This document shows, in pieces, positions 23,701 to 36,447 of a stretch of 64,000 bases of DNA; within the stretch, counting starts at the first letter, position 1, and the number at the start of each line of letters is the position of its first letter. The stretch comes from Eudorina sp. 2006-703-Eu-15 (taxonomy: Eukaryota > Chlorophyta > Chlorophyceae > Chlamydomonadales > Volvocaceae): contig BDSI01000009.1 in the NCBI GenBank assembly GCA_003117195.1, positions 806,001 through 870,000 on the forward strand. Direction: 5' to 3'. Below the pieces are notes generated by a model, which had not been told where the DNA came from, ran no database searches, and was given only the letters and a program-made list of their open reading frames with translations. The position numbers and the translations under genes were made by a program.

Positions 23701-24963
23701 CTGCTCCGCCTCTCCCCGTGGCCGCCCTCGCCCGCCGGCACGCCGGCGACGCCTGCCAACGAGACTGCCAACGAGACTGCCAACATTCCATGGGTGACGC
23801 GTGACGGGAAATCCATCTCATCATCACCGGCACATGAAGACCACCTTGCCCCCCTTCTACCCCTGCGAGAGCGCAGCGCCTTGCGCCGCCACCACTCCCT
23901 CCAATCCCCGTGACCACAGGCCCCTCGTACCGCCCGCCGCGGGCGAGCTGGGCCCGCAGCGCCCTCCTCCCCCCTTTTCAGCTGCACTCCTCCACCAATA
24001 CCCCACCGCACAACCACATCATGCCGCCCACGGTGACACGCCATGTGGCGTACCCGGCGCCGACGTCATCGAGGCCGCCGCACACCCCCGCACACGACAG
24101 CGTGCGTTGGGCAATCCTCCGCCAGCCATGGGAAGCAGCGCCGCTAAAGCGCACCGATAAAGAGCACGTCACAAGCGCGGCCCCGCGGTGTGCATGCACC
24201 TGCCCGCCGACCCGTGCGCCGCTCGCGCCCTCTCGCCCCGCTCCGCACTCCAAGACACGGCGCCTCCACACGCGCCGGATCCACCCATATCGGTACCGGA
24301 CCCCTTCAATGAACCTGCAGGCTTGCACGGCCCCAACCGCCGGACCCAACCGCCCGACAGCCCGGCAGGCCATCCACCCGCCCGTTCACCCTGCCCCGAA
24401 TTCCCTCCTATCGATCTACCCACCCATCCGTCCGTCCGTCCATCCGTCCGTCCGTGCGACGTTCGTTCCATATGCAGGGCAGGGGCGTGCAACAGCAGGC
24501 CTGGAGGTGGACCCGCCGGGAGGGAGGACGCTGACGGGGAGGTGCTGCCAGCCGGCGGTGCGGCAGCACCCACACACACACCTACGCCTTTCCGTTGACC
24601 GACGCAGATCACGAGATTCTTGCGCACCGCTCGACCCGCGACGTGCGGCGTCGTTACCTCGACGGCCGATGACCCGCATCAGCCACACGGCCGCAGCGCG
24701 AGGGCCGCAGGGCGAGGCCCCCGGAGTCGATTTCATCACAGCCAACGGGCAGCAGGTGGCCCCGGCAGCCACACCTGACAGGGACGCCCTCATCGCCAGG
24801 CCCCCGCACCTCCACGGCCGCTGCGCCTCCAGGACTGCCCTCCAAACACGAGCTGAGACGCCGAGACTCGCCCGCTCCTCCCGTGCGCGCGCGGGGCGCA
24901 CTTGCTCCGCCCGAGGGCATCTGCTCGACGCGATGCGATGCGCCGGCCCCGCCGCGGCCCCAG
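20721..24963. other. Long region without a confident gene; possible unmodelled minus-strand exons
   Basis: About 4.2 kb between the LRR gene 5' end and the receptor kinase stop. Near 20721-21000 it is A/T-rich and probably the LRR promoter. Several minus-strand patches read like protein but could not be joined: near 21310-21350 (GVWVEVTVMTNK), 22880-22965 (AFLGDLAAVEYWGPFAAAG, behind a good acceptor at 22966), 22650-22730 (TWRFIYDSLAPKDGAF) and 23080-23180 (CLGMGVATIHSVHGMDG). No domain was recognised. Short (CCGT)n runs occur at 24427-24456 and CA runs at 22312-22325 and 24572-24582. Confidence 0.35.
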
Positions 24964-27900
24964 TTAATCCTGGCATGCTGCCATGTGGGCCGCGTCTCCC
25001 GCGTGGTCCGGTCCCAGCACCTCCTCCCCGCTGCGCAGCTCCCCGCGCTTGACCGCCTGCAGCTGCGCCTCAAGGTCCGAGCGCAGCTGCAGGAAGGTGG
25101 GCCGCCGCGCCGGCTCCGGCTCCAGGCAGGCCCCCACCAGCCGCGCAAAGTCGTGAGGGGCCTTCCGAGGGAAGTGCGGGAAGCTCTCACGCGCTGCGAA
25201 GCCCGTCGGCAGCGAGCGGTACGACATGCAGCAATGGTACATCTCCCACCTGCAGCCAGGACGGTCAGCGCGCATCGCACATTACCAAGTACAGTTGGCG
25301 TGGTTCCCGTTGGCGGGGCGGGGTTCCTTGCCCATTGACGCCGGGGAAGTACTATATCGTGGGAGGCGTGAGGGAAGCCATCTTGCAGGCAGACACACGG
25401 GAAAGCATAAGGACGAGCGCAGACAAGGTCGAGTCCAAGCATGTTGCCCACGACCGAGACCCGGTGCGCCGGCACGCCGAGCTGTGCACTGCACCTGCAC
25501 TCCCGGGCACTGCTCTCTCCAGGAGCACTGGGCCGCGATGTGTCCCTGTTTGCCTTAGAAGCAATACGCATCCGCGCGGGCGCTGCGGCAACGGCTGAGA
25601 CCCTGGAGCTGTGCCCCCACCCCACCCCTTCCGCGCCGGGCAGGGGACTGCGATGAGGCCGTCGCGCCACTCACATCATGACGCCCATCGAGTACACGTC
25701 CGCCGCCTTGGTCATGTTACCCCGCACAAGGATTTGGGGACATGTGTAGAAGGGCTGCGAGGCAGCGAGTGGCGGACGCGCGTGCGGGAAGGTGGTGAGC
25801 GAGCGGGGGGAAAGATGGCATCAGCCCGCTAGCTGCTACGACGCGCACCGCCGTATTGTCGGGCGGGGCCGCTGGCGAGTCCCCACAGAACAACCCGCGG
25901 GCATTCAGCCGCCCGTGCGCTCACCGCCACACATCTATGCGCCCGGACAGGTCAAGTCGTGATTGCAGGGTGGGATTCACAGAATTCACAGAGCCAGGCC
26001 GGGATGCATTCAAGCGGGTGGGTGATGCGTTGATCTTAATCGTTTCCCAACCCGGATCCTGATCAGCGCCGCCCCGCCCGGCAACGAACTTCCTTTCCCC
26101 CACCTTCCTAAGCACACCTCCCTCCCGCTCTCTCTCTCCCGCCCAACCTCCCTGCCTCTCTCCCTCTCCCGCCCACCAATCCCCCGCCATCCCTCCCTCC
26201 CTCCCTCCCGTACCGTGCCTCTCCGCATGTTGCTGATGTGGCTCTGGTCGGCATTCATCTTGATGCTCAACCTGCACGGCGCGCGCGCGAGGGCGCGTGA
26301 CTCCAATGTCCGGAAGCGCAACTAGCATCAGCCCAACGACGGGTGAAGGCACCCGAGGTACCATGACGTCACCATGTGGCCGAGCCATGCCCCATTCGGC
26401 CAAGCGGCCCGCAGTTGGATTCAAAAGAGGCCCCGACATGACTGACATCCGCCGCGATCCGCCGCCCATCGTGGTGGCGCCCAAGATGGGTTCCATCAGG
26501 CCCCGCCTGCTCCCTGGACCTACGCGTCCCCTCGGTGGGAGGATCCACCCCGCCAGGGCGAGCACAGCCAGGGGCAGGTCCACCGACGCAGCGGGGCGGG
26601 GAAAAGGAAAGGGAAGCGTCGCCCCACGCACGTCCCTTACCCGAAGTCCGCGATCTTGCAGACCGCGCCGTACTTCTTGGACGCGTCACGTTTGAGCAGC
26701 ACGTTGTTGGGGTTCTGCGCACGAAACCACAGCGCAGCCAAGACGCATGGTTTGGTGCATCGTCAGCGAGGCGACAGGGGAGCTAAACTACAGGAGAGCT
26801 TGAGGGCAGAAACCGCCCCAGCTTTTCCGAGTGGCCCTTCCCACACCCCTTGTTGCTCGGTGCGCCTGAGCCCCGCGAGACGCGCACGGCGACAGGGGCT
26901 GGCGGGCGCCGAGCGGAACGCGCAAAGGCCGCGTCCGTCCCCCCACGCCCCGGGTTAACCGTCAACCCATTTCCTAAACCCCACGCAGGCCGCCGTCTGT
27001 TTCAACACCCAACCCAACACCGAACCAGTCACATGCTGCTTCAACACAGATTTCCGTTGCACACCGGCTCCTCGGGGCCCGTCGCCCACGCAGAGCCCCA
27101 GGCTCCTGCCGCCCCCCCCCCAACCACGCACACCGGCGCCCCTGGGGCCCCTCACCAGGTCCCCATGGATGATGTTGCGCTCGTGCAGATGCACCAGCCC
27201 GCCCGTCAACTCAATGCAGGTGTCCAATATCATTTCCTGCGGTGGTGGGTGGCGGCGCGTGCAGGTTGGCAGGATGGGCGGGAACGACGAACCACGATGG
27301 CACCCCACTGAGAAACAGAGGAGGGTTAAGCCACTCGCTGTCTTTATTGACAAAGGGGTAAGGCACTCGCAACGGCTCTGACATACACCGTGGAGTCGCA
27401 GCGCTGGTCGGCTGTGATGAGGAGGGTGGAAGACCGGCCGTCGAGCCGAGGATGAAGGGGATCCCGAAAGGGAAGAAAACAGAAAACGGATAACTGCAGG
27501 GCTGCTACGCCCCGCACGACGCTGCACGCCGACAGCGCGCTGCCGGCTCCCGCCCCAAGATCGGGCCCCGCCCCTGCTGCCTTCAATCAAGCATTGGTCA
27601 AAACATCGGGCCTTGGCCCCGGGGCGCTTCGCTGACCTGGCAAGAAGAAGTAAGTTTAGACTCACCATGCGAGGCTCGCCTTTTTTCGTGTCAAAGAATT
27701 TTCTTTTCAAGATCGCAGTCCGCAACGACCCCTGCAAGGGCAACACGACGCAGGCAGGCAGTGGACCGCTCAGTGCGTGGGCCAGGCGGCGAGGGCAGCG
27801 AGCACTATCGAAAGCACACAGCACCTCCGGCAAAGTGCTGCAAATAGAGTCAATGTGGGGGTATAAGATATTGGTAGACTCATTGCGGCGGACTAACACC

Positions 27901-30900
27901 CAGCCCAAGACACGATTTGAGCTGCCAGTGGCCACCCGCGCGAGGCACGCTGAGCACACGCCACAGAGGCTGCAGGTCCTGTCAGAGAGGCCCTGTCAGC
28001 ACGACCCGCATGCCCAGGGTGTCCCCAACCCCCGCTGTCAATACAGACACCGAAACCGCAAAAGAGCACCAAACGGATAAACTCCCCCCCGGTGCTCGTC
28101 GAGGCTGTGCACCAGAGAAGACGAGACGGGCTCGCCCCGAGCCCCTCGCGCCAACTTGACTCCAGTGCAGCGTCGCCGACACACACAGACACACACACAA
28201 ACGCGGCCGGGTCTCTTCTCTAAACATGCACCCGCAATCTCCGGATCCTCGAGGTTTTCTCCCCTCTACGGGCGCGGGGGCGCGCATCGACTGGAACTCA
28301 ACACACCCGTGTGTGCCGGGCGCGGCGTCACGGCAAAGCAGGAGGCGGGCCCAGCCGCGGCGGGCCCCCACGCGGTGGAGATCCGCGCACTCACCCCATC
28401 GCAATACTCCTGTATCAGGTACAGCTTCCAGTCCAGGACGGGCCGCTTGTCCAGAATTCTAATGCCGCCCGTGCCTACGCCGCCGCCGCCGCCACTCTGC
28501 CCGTCGGCACCGCCGGTTTGGCCGCTGTCGGGGCTGTCCGACCTGGACACCCCTTGCACCCTGCGGTTGGGGAACCCCCAGCGAGAAAGCGGACGGGTTC
28601 CCCGCCCGGGCAGGGAGGGCCGTCCGCCGAAAGGGAAGATCAGAGCGGTGCAACCAGGGCCAAGTACGACAGTCCGGAGCGCTGTGGGCAGATGGCAGGG
28701 GGAGCTGCGGGCAAGCGTGTGATGCTGGTAAAAGCGTGATGCTGACAAACAGGAGGCGCCCATCGCGGCCCGGGGCACGCTCATTCGAGCACTGTGCACT
28801 GATGCCGAACCATGTCACTTACGTCATCGGCTTGATGTCGTACGAGTACGTCGTGACGACGTTGGGCTGAGCGGCCGTCGCATGTCGGGGAAGGTTGGCA
28901 GGGAGGGAGGGAGGGAGGGAGGCAGGAGGGAGGGAGGCAGGGAGGGAGGGAGGGAAGGATGTGGAGCGCGGCGGCCAGGTGCACATCGACCTGGCAACTA
29001 CCCACAAGCAAACCCATGTCCCAGTCAGTCATCTCACATCACACGCCAGGACGCAGCAACAGTCGGACGCGCACACTCAGGGCAAGGCAATCCTGCGGGG
29101 GCGCCAAACAAAACGCCGCCGAGGTCGACGCGACACGGCAACAGCAGCCGTTGCCCAGGGGGCCGTCCAGCCGCCCGGGTCCGCTGGGGACAGGCCAGAC
29201 ATCGCGCAGCAGCGCCAGCCCTTTCGCATTGCCCCGTGCTTGGCCCCCTCGGTGCACAGGCATCCGGGCCGCCATGGGGAAGGGCCCTACGGACACCTCA
29301 CAGTCCAAATCTCGCAGTCGACCTGTTTGCGGCTGTCCATCATCCTGCACAGACCCCAAGTGCGAGGATCCCGAGGTGCCGGCGATTGCCGAACACGTGT
29401 TGCCGCATCTGCGCCGCTGCTGGCCGCTTACGTGCGCTAACGACGAAGAGATCGCCGCCTCCAGGATGGCCCGGTGCTGCGCCTTCTCGCCCCCCGCGAC
29501 CCGGTCCTGGAACGTGATGGTCTTGACCGCCACGTTCAGGCCCTTCCACATGCCTGCGGGGCCGGAGGCGCGGCAGGGCGGGCGTGGGGACGGCTCGAGA
29601 CATTCTGGTGGCCGGCCGTCCGCGCAAGCACGGTCCTGCCGAGCAAAACCAATCGGATGACGTCGCCTCGCGACGACGACCCGCGGGTTCGAGCAAACGC
29701 GCGTTCCGGCCCCCGTCCCACTTCGCCACCCCCTAGAGAGTGTCCCCCAAGGCACGTGTTATGACTTTTCGACGTATCTTTACTTCCACACTCACGAGCG
29801 AGCGACTGGGCACGTCATGTCCGGCTCCGCAGGTGGCTGTTCCCATCCTGCCTGGACGCCTACCCAGCTGGGAGACCTACCTTACCTACCTACTTATCTA
29901 CCTACAAACTTACCTACCTACCTACCCTACGGCCCCCCGGAAGCACCACTTACCCCTATACACCACGCCAAACCCGCCCTGACCGATCACTTCCAATATC
30001 GTCAGGTGCCGGTCGTCCATCTCAGCCGCCAGCGCCGTCATCATGCAGTTCAGCACCTCCAGCGGCGGCTTGTCGTACTGCGCAGCCGCTGAGTCATCGC
30101 TGTTGCCGCCGGTCCCGCCGCCACCGCCGCCGCCCGTCGGCGTGCCGACATTCTGCATGCCCTTGACCCCCAACTGCGAATCCCTCCCGGCCACGACCAG
30201 CGCGTTGCCGGTCCCCCCCAGGCCGTTGCCGCCGTTGCCGCTGCCGCCGCCCTGCGCGCTGCTGCCCAGGCGACCGCCCGTCGCGTCCTGCTCCGCCGAG
30301 GCCGAGGCGTTGCTGGACCGCTTGTCCGTGTTCCCGCTCTTGACGGCGTCCACCTCTTGTTGGAGGTGCCGCACGTTGACACGCCAGGCGACGAGGCTGG
30401 TCAGCAGAGCCACGAACAGCACCGCACCGATCACGATCAACGCGATCTGCCAGCCACGCAGGCTGTTTTTGTCGTCCGGCGGCGGCGGCCCTGCGAGGGC
30501 GGCGGATGCGGCCGCAAAACACCAGCGGCTGGTTGGATGCGGACAGCGGCAGCGCGTCGGGTTGAAGCTCGGAGAGCGGGGCCACAACCCCTGTACTCCC
30601 GCCACACAGGAACGCAGGACTTGCCGAAACCCCGAGCTGGCAGCACCACACACAGGCCGCAACGTGCCACCCCTCTCACGTTGGACTGAACGTACCCTTG
30701 ACCCGAATCAAGGGATCCTGCGGTCATCTACTTAGTAGTCCTTACCCGGGTCACCCAAAGGCTCGTACACATTGTTGTACATCAGCGTTGGCCCCGGCGG
30801 CGCCTTGTACGTCAGGTTGACCATGCTCCCGAGCCAGCCGAAGCCCGTCACGTTCACGAACCGGATGCTGTCCGTCACCACGGAGGAGCTGCGAGGAGCA

Positions 30901-33900
30901 ACGCCCACGGGATGGGTTCAGCGAGGAATCCCCCTTTTTTGTCAATAAAGACAGCGAAATGGGCGGCAGATTTCTGAAGGACTCCCCCGCCCAACCCAAT
31001 TCAAATTGGTTGCCAACACCGGTACACGGGGTGTGTCTAGGAGGATTCCTTCAGGACGCTGACGGCTGCGGGAGCTGTGCCGCACGTCAAAGCGCACAAC
31101 GGTGGACGGCAAAAGCCGGTTTGCTGACGACGGCGTTGAGCGCTTGATCGATAACTGCTGACACCCTATCGGCGCCTCCTTGTTGTGATCAAGCGCGGCG
31201 GAGATCGGGTGCTTCCGACTCCCTCCGCATGGGGGCCATACCCTGGAGCCGGCGATGCCTGCGCCCCCACACATGTGGACCTCGGGCCTCCAGACTGCCA
31301 GCACTTTCAACCCTCCCCTCGCTGCCGCTTCCGTTGAATCGGTAGGACTTGTTCCAACTCAGCCGAAATGGCGGTCCCCAAACAGGTCCCTTCCCCCAAA
31401 GTAACACGGCGGATCGTGCACGAGTCCTCAGTCATCGGGCGCGTGCGGACGTGGGTACTCCGGTCTTCACCCGCACGCAGGGTTTGGGTTTTCCTTTTTT
31501 CATATTCAACCCCGCACGCCGCGAGGGCCAGGCGCGAGTTGTTGCGACGTGCACCCGGCGGTTTCAAGCCTGCGCACTGCAGCCCCGGTCTCGCACAGCC
31601 TCCATCCCATCCCATCCCATCCCATCCCTTTCCACACCAACCCAGCCCTCACATGCTACGCGAAGCTCCACGACGTGAAGCACACCTCACCCCACCCCAC
31701 CCCCGCGCCCCGCCAACACTCACAACTCGAAGGTGAAGCTCCTGCCGATCGCGGTACCCGTGCCGCCCGAGGAGATGCCCACGCTGCGCATCACCACGTT
31801 GTGCACCAGTCGGAATTCCGTGTACGTCACCACCAGTGTGGTCATGTTCAGGAAGAGGGCCGGTGGCCCATAGGTGCAGTTTCTGCGCGGCGCGGCGAGG
31901 GGCGGCGAAAATCCGTGGCAGGAGACCAGTCTGAGAGGGTGGACGAGCGGTTGGTGCCGCCGCCGCCGCCGGGGGCGGCGGTCGTTGCGGCGGACTGCCC
32001 GCGTGGGGAATTGCAACCCGGAGACACTGGTGCCTGGCGCACTCCCACATCCTGAGAAACGAGCAAGCTGATGAACAGACAGGGAGGCGATAGCTGGGTA
32101 CCAGCCACCAATCGATACGAATGCGGGGAGGGAGCCGCACTGCATCCCCGCCCCAGCCTGCCTCAAGTGGGTTTCCTGACGCCCGCCGAAGCAGGAACCA
32201 CCAAGGCTCACCTTCCTCCGAATGCCTCGCATGCATACCTGACACCAACAATACAAATCCGCCCCATGCGCCGCACGCGTTGCGTTGGTTGGATACTTTT
32301 GCGGTGCGCTATCTTCAGGTGACGACCCCGCGCAGGCCCCCTCCCCCTCCATGCGGCGGCGGCGGCGGCGACCCAGCTTCCTCTCGACACAACGCAAACC
32401 GGCGGAGGCGCCAGGCTGTGCAACACACGCGCGCGCTGCACTGGCGACTGCCTCCGCCGCCATCGGCCGCGGCGCGAATCAACCGTCGCCAGCCAGGCGC
32501 ACCCCGAAGAGTTCCGCAACCCCCCAACCCCCACACACACATCCGGGGGAGAGTGCTTCGGCGGTCTCCCGTATGGGGCGGGTCTCATATCTAAACACAC
32601 ACAGACACACACACACACACACACACACGCGCGCTCTGGCAGTCTGCGCAGCTCATCGCTGCGAACCAATTGCCTCTACCCCACTATGCGCACCTCCCGA
32701 CGCCCTGGAAGTTGCTCATGTAGATGGTGACGTCCGAGACGCCCGCCGGCGCCGTCACGCCGGCCTGCTGCAGCGCGTTGGGCATGTTGATCGGGGTCAT
32801 GCCCTGCATGTACATATACTCGTCGGGCAGGCAGCCCGCCACCGCCACGAACCGCGGCACTCGCTGGAAATCCAGGTAGGTGACCTTGCCGACGTTTGTC
32901 TGGCCCCACAGCAGCAGCGGCTGCGTCAGGATGTAGCCGTCCGCCGGCCAGGTTGCTGGGTCGATCGTGATGTTCGCCAAGAAGATCAGGGCCAAGCCCA
33001 TCGGGATGGGGGACGCTTGCTGGTCCGCCAAGGCTGACATGACGTCCGATAGATCGTACACGGGTATGAGCGTGAGGTTGATGGTGGGTCCAGAGCCGAA
33101 CGACTCGATGATCGCGGGGTTGTCCAGCACCAACGACGTGTACTGCACGCCGCGTATCGAGTTAGTCAGCGTGGCGTCAACCATATCCAGGCCCGAGCCC
33201 GTCAGCTGGTAGAATGTGATGGTGTCTGCGGTCGAGCAGCAGTACTGTTGGGCAACGGCGGGGAGGGGGCATAGGAGACTGGTAAAGAGACATGGCGGGG
33301 GAGTGGGGGGCATAGGAAATTGGTAGACATTTTCAAACTGCGCTGCTGCCAGAGCGACGGTTCGACCGGAAGTGGGGGAGTGGGGGGAGAAAGGCGCGAG
33401 GCCAGCTGCGACAGAGCGACTTACGGGAGACCCAAGGGCGCCGGTGTGCTGCACCGGCTGAACCGGTTGCCGTGTGCGCAGCGGGGGAGAGGATCAGAAA
33501 GGCATGCAGAGCTGCAACGCCCATGAATGCCCTTCCGATGCTACCACCACTGCACGTGCTGCCATCTAGAGCTGCCCAGGAGGTCAAGGTGGCCCCAAGC
33601 AGGTGATCCCTGCCGCCGCACGCCCGCTCACACAGCCATCCCCCGGTACGACGCACGGCTCGCCCGAAACTGCACCCGTCTACTACGTTGTAACAACCTC
33701 GCTGCAGCAATAGCCCTCCCCGCAGCAGCATTAGCCCCTCGGTGGTCAACCTCAAGTCCCCGCTGGGCGCCCGTCCTCTGCTGTCCCATCCCCCCTCATG
33801 GCGGAGCTTCCAAGGCCCGCAACGGCCCGTCGGCTCGCACGGCGCCGTCCGCCCTTACGTTGATGGCAACGGTGCTCGCTCGCAGCTGGGGTCCCAGGTC

Positions 33901-36447
33901 ATTGCTGACGTTGGTGGTCGTCAGAACCGTCCAGAGCTTGAAGTACGCGTACTCGCTTGGCGGCAGCACCAGCGAACAATTTCGCACCGTCAGCTGCGGC
34001 TGGGCCGGAATCCTGGAGGATCAACGGCGTCACGCACGGCATGGGACATCAGCTCGGCGCCAGAAGAACGCCGCCGCAGGGGAGCGAAGTCCCACGGCAC
34101 TCGGCCCGGGGTCCCGGCGGGTTACCGATGCCGCATGAAAGGAGGGACACCATTAACTGCACACCCACACTTCGTGGGCTCACCACCGGCTGCGCGCAGC
34201 ACTACGGCAACTGTACAACTGATGGTTTTGTTGTTGTGGCTTCGCCTGCTCAAGCCTATCCCAACCCCACCAACGCAGCAACCCGGCAAGTCTGAGGACG
34301 CGTGTTCCGACGCACCTGGGGAACAAGAAGAACCAGACCTGCACCGTACGTGTCGAGGGGTTTTGAGCGACGAGGAGGGGGGAAGAGAGGTCGGGAGCCA
34401 TGATGAGGAGGGGAGGTCGGGCGCCATGGCGTGCGAGATAGGAACAGGGATATATGTCCGGGCTCCAAAAATCACCCCAGAGGAAACCGAAACCGATACA
34501 CTCGGCATAACTTGTCAGCATCACAAACCGCCAGCAGCAGCATCCATGCACAATGTCTGGGCCCGTCCCGATAGAGCGCCGGGAACAGCCAGCGAAGCCC
34601 AAGCCCACGTGCTTGACAGCTCTTGCGGGCACTCTGCTTGGGACTGGGGCAGTATCGCGCGCATGGTGGCTCTCGCGGGTGGCTCACGGCGCTTCGCCCT
34701 CCCTGCCTGCCTGGACACCCACTCCGAAGTCCCGAATGCCCTTCCCAGATGTGGACACCACCCCGCCCAGTTCCGCTGAGGACACCGTCTCTCGCCCTCC
34801 CCCCGCCCGCGTTGCCCCATCCCATCCCATCCCATCCCATCCCACATCCCATCCCGCAGCCCAGCGAGGCCGCACCGGTATTGAAAACAGCGGCAGGATG
34901 CCCATCGGTATCAGTGCGCCGCGGCACGGCCCCAGGTTCGCGAGGTTCCAGTTCGCCAGCGTGAACTGAACGCCGGTGTTCAAGGCCACCGCGTTGGAGA
35001 CCGCCTGCAGGTCGAGCACATTGGCCCACACCTGCGACGGCCCCGACAGCGTCACGTTGCGGCTCAAGGCCAGCGGGGCACTGCCGGCGCGTTTCCATAG
35101 CCTGGGCAGGATGGTGAGGTTGGCTGTGGCGCGGATGAGGAGGGCGCCGTTGCCGCGGGGGAGCGCGGCCGAGGAGTTGGAGGCATACATGGCCAGCACG
35201 TTGTACAGCTCCAGGCTGGTAGCAAGGGAGTGCCGGAGGGGGGCACACAGACAGGCGGGGAAAGGGGAACACGCGGGGGCGGGTTGTATCGGGTACGGCA
35301 ATGGCTGATTCAGGTGAGCTGTGTCAAAAGGGTGTGTTGGGTGGCGGACAGGGCAGGAGTGCGTGCTATGAAATGGGCTCTGGTAGCGGTGCCTGACGTG
35401 GCCCGCATGCGTCAATAATGACCCAGTTCCCAACCCGTGAAGTAATACAAAGGCTGCGGTGAAGGAAGAACACTGCTGGTTTCACAGCGCATTGACTGGA
35501 AGAGGCAAACTGCGCTGCATGCAAGTGCAAGGATCCGGGGGTGGGCTTGCAGCCGGAGTGGAAGCCTGCCTTGGCTTACTTGTGGCAATGAGCAACAAGC
35601 CGGGCCCTGGACCGAGGGCGACCTTTTATGAAAGGTGCGATTGCAAGCCAACTTGATAGCACTACGGCCACGGTAGCGATGCCCGTCCCCATTTGCACCC
35701 GCCCACTTGCCCCGGGACCCCCACCACCACCACGTGCACACCAAGCTCACCCATCCGCCACGGCCACAAGGTTTCCGTCCGTCGTGTTTGTGGCGTCTGG
35801 GAGGGCACAGGTAAAGTTGACACCCGTCGCCCGCACGCCCTTAGCAACGTAGCTCTCTACGTATCTGTACGAGGGGCCGCGCGCCCCAGGCGCTGACCCG
35901 ATGTAGGTTGATAGACTGGACAGTGTGAGACAGTCCGTCTCAATCCTCACTGACGATAAGTTAAGCTGCGGGACGTTAAGAGCCAACAATGAAAGGAATG
36001 GTCCCTGGCCGAAGCGGACGTTCACAAGGCGCAGGTTCTGAAGTGTGAGCGTGGTTCCTGCGGTAAGGCGTGGAATGCCTGTTAGGCTCAACCCCTACAT
36101 ATAAGCTGTCCATCAATACATCCGAAAATACCGATTGGCATCAGGGCCTCACCATTTCCAGTAAACGTCACACCACCGGTGAGAAACTCCGTATCAATAG
36201 AAGCAACGCCACCCCCAACCCCACTCAGTGTCAAATCGGTGGAGACATTATAGGGCTGGTCCGGAGAGCACAGTAAGGAATAGCCGCTTTGGATAACAGT
36301 GAGCCTTGCTCCTGACGGTAACAGAACTGAACCCCCAAGGAGCGCTCCTGAGCCACATGATGATTGTGCGTAACTGGTTCTCGTCAGCAATAATAAATGG
36401 GTGACAACTGCAGTGACGCAGGCGAGCTTAGTTGACGGTCGCGGCAT
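24964..36447 (-). CDS. Receptor-like protein kinase (TKL type) with large secreted-side domain, non-RD
   Basis: Seventeen exons join exactly to 1113 residues: 36153-36447, 35751-36057, 34876-35215, 33859-33993, 32694-33244, 31724-31882, 30746-30888, 29954-30490, 29432-29553, 28823-28866, 28395-28458, 27666-27731, 27156-27236, 26641-26714, 26214-26271, 25675-25754, 24964-25249. It starts with a signal peptide (VTAVVTHLLLLTRTSYA). The ectodomain of about 620 residues has many N-glycosylation sequons and loose repeats around LTLSG and FTL-N-L. One membrane helix follows (near 655-677, IALIVIGAVLFVALLTSLVAW), then a Gly/Ser-rich linker, then the kinase domain. Kinase motifs: GQGGFGVVYRG; VAVK with Lys833; Glu854 in helix C; HGDLNPNN with Asp947 and Asn952; DFG at 971-973; GTPFYTCPQI; DVYSMGVMMWEM. 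The Arg of HRD is Gly and APE reads CPQ. It is likely a plasma-membrane sensor kinase; the ligand is unknown. The start ATG at 36447 follows a GTG in frame. Confidence 0.9.
27337..27360 (-). repeat. Dispersed motif GTCAATAAAGACAGCGA, copy 3
   Basis: Reverse orientation, hence sense to the receptor kinase, in its intron 27237-27665. It is preceded on the coding strand by TACCCCTTT. Confidence 0.85.
28035..28059 (+). repeat. Dispersed motif, copy 4 (GTCAATACAGACACCGAAAC)
   Basis: In receptor kinase intron 27732-28394, antisense to the gene, with two substitutions. It is followed by CGCAAA as in copy 1, so similarity extends beyond the 20-nt core. Confidence 0.75.
28177..28228. repeat. CA microsatellite next to GGGTCTCTTCTCTAAACATG
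   Basis: A (CA)n tract at 28178-28200 abuts a motif shared with 32577-32600 and 53079-53104. All three copies sit beside CA tracts inside introns. Confidence 0.7.
28895..28953. repeat. (GGGA)n tract
   Basis: Gagg-type purine repeat with small variants in receptor kinase intron 28867-29431. On the coding strand it is a long polypyrimidine tract. Confidence 0.9.
30938..30960 (+). repeat. Dispersed motif GTCAATAAAGACAGCGAAA, copy 5
   Basis: In receptor kinase intron 30889-31723, antisense to the gene, preceded by CCCCCTTTTTT. Its core is identical to copy 1. Confidence 0.85.
32577..32629. repeat. GCGGGTCTCATATCTAAACA motif plus (CA)n
   Basis: The second copy of the GGGTCTC..CTAAACA motif, followed by about 15 CA units, in receptor kinase intron 31883-32693. 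Confidence 0.8.

Noticed and set aside
36088..36152. Read-through of the first exon of the receptor kinase encoding ALMPIGIFG, similar to IPMG motifs in the ectodomain
   Set aside because: Splicing GTGAGG (36152) to the acceptor at 36058 keeps the frame and joins GVTFTGNG to TTLTLQNLRL smoothly, whereas read-through meets a stop at 36088.
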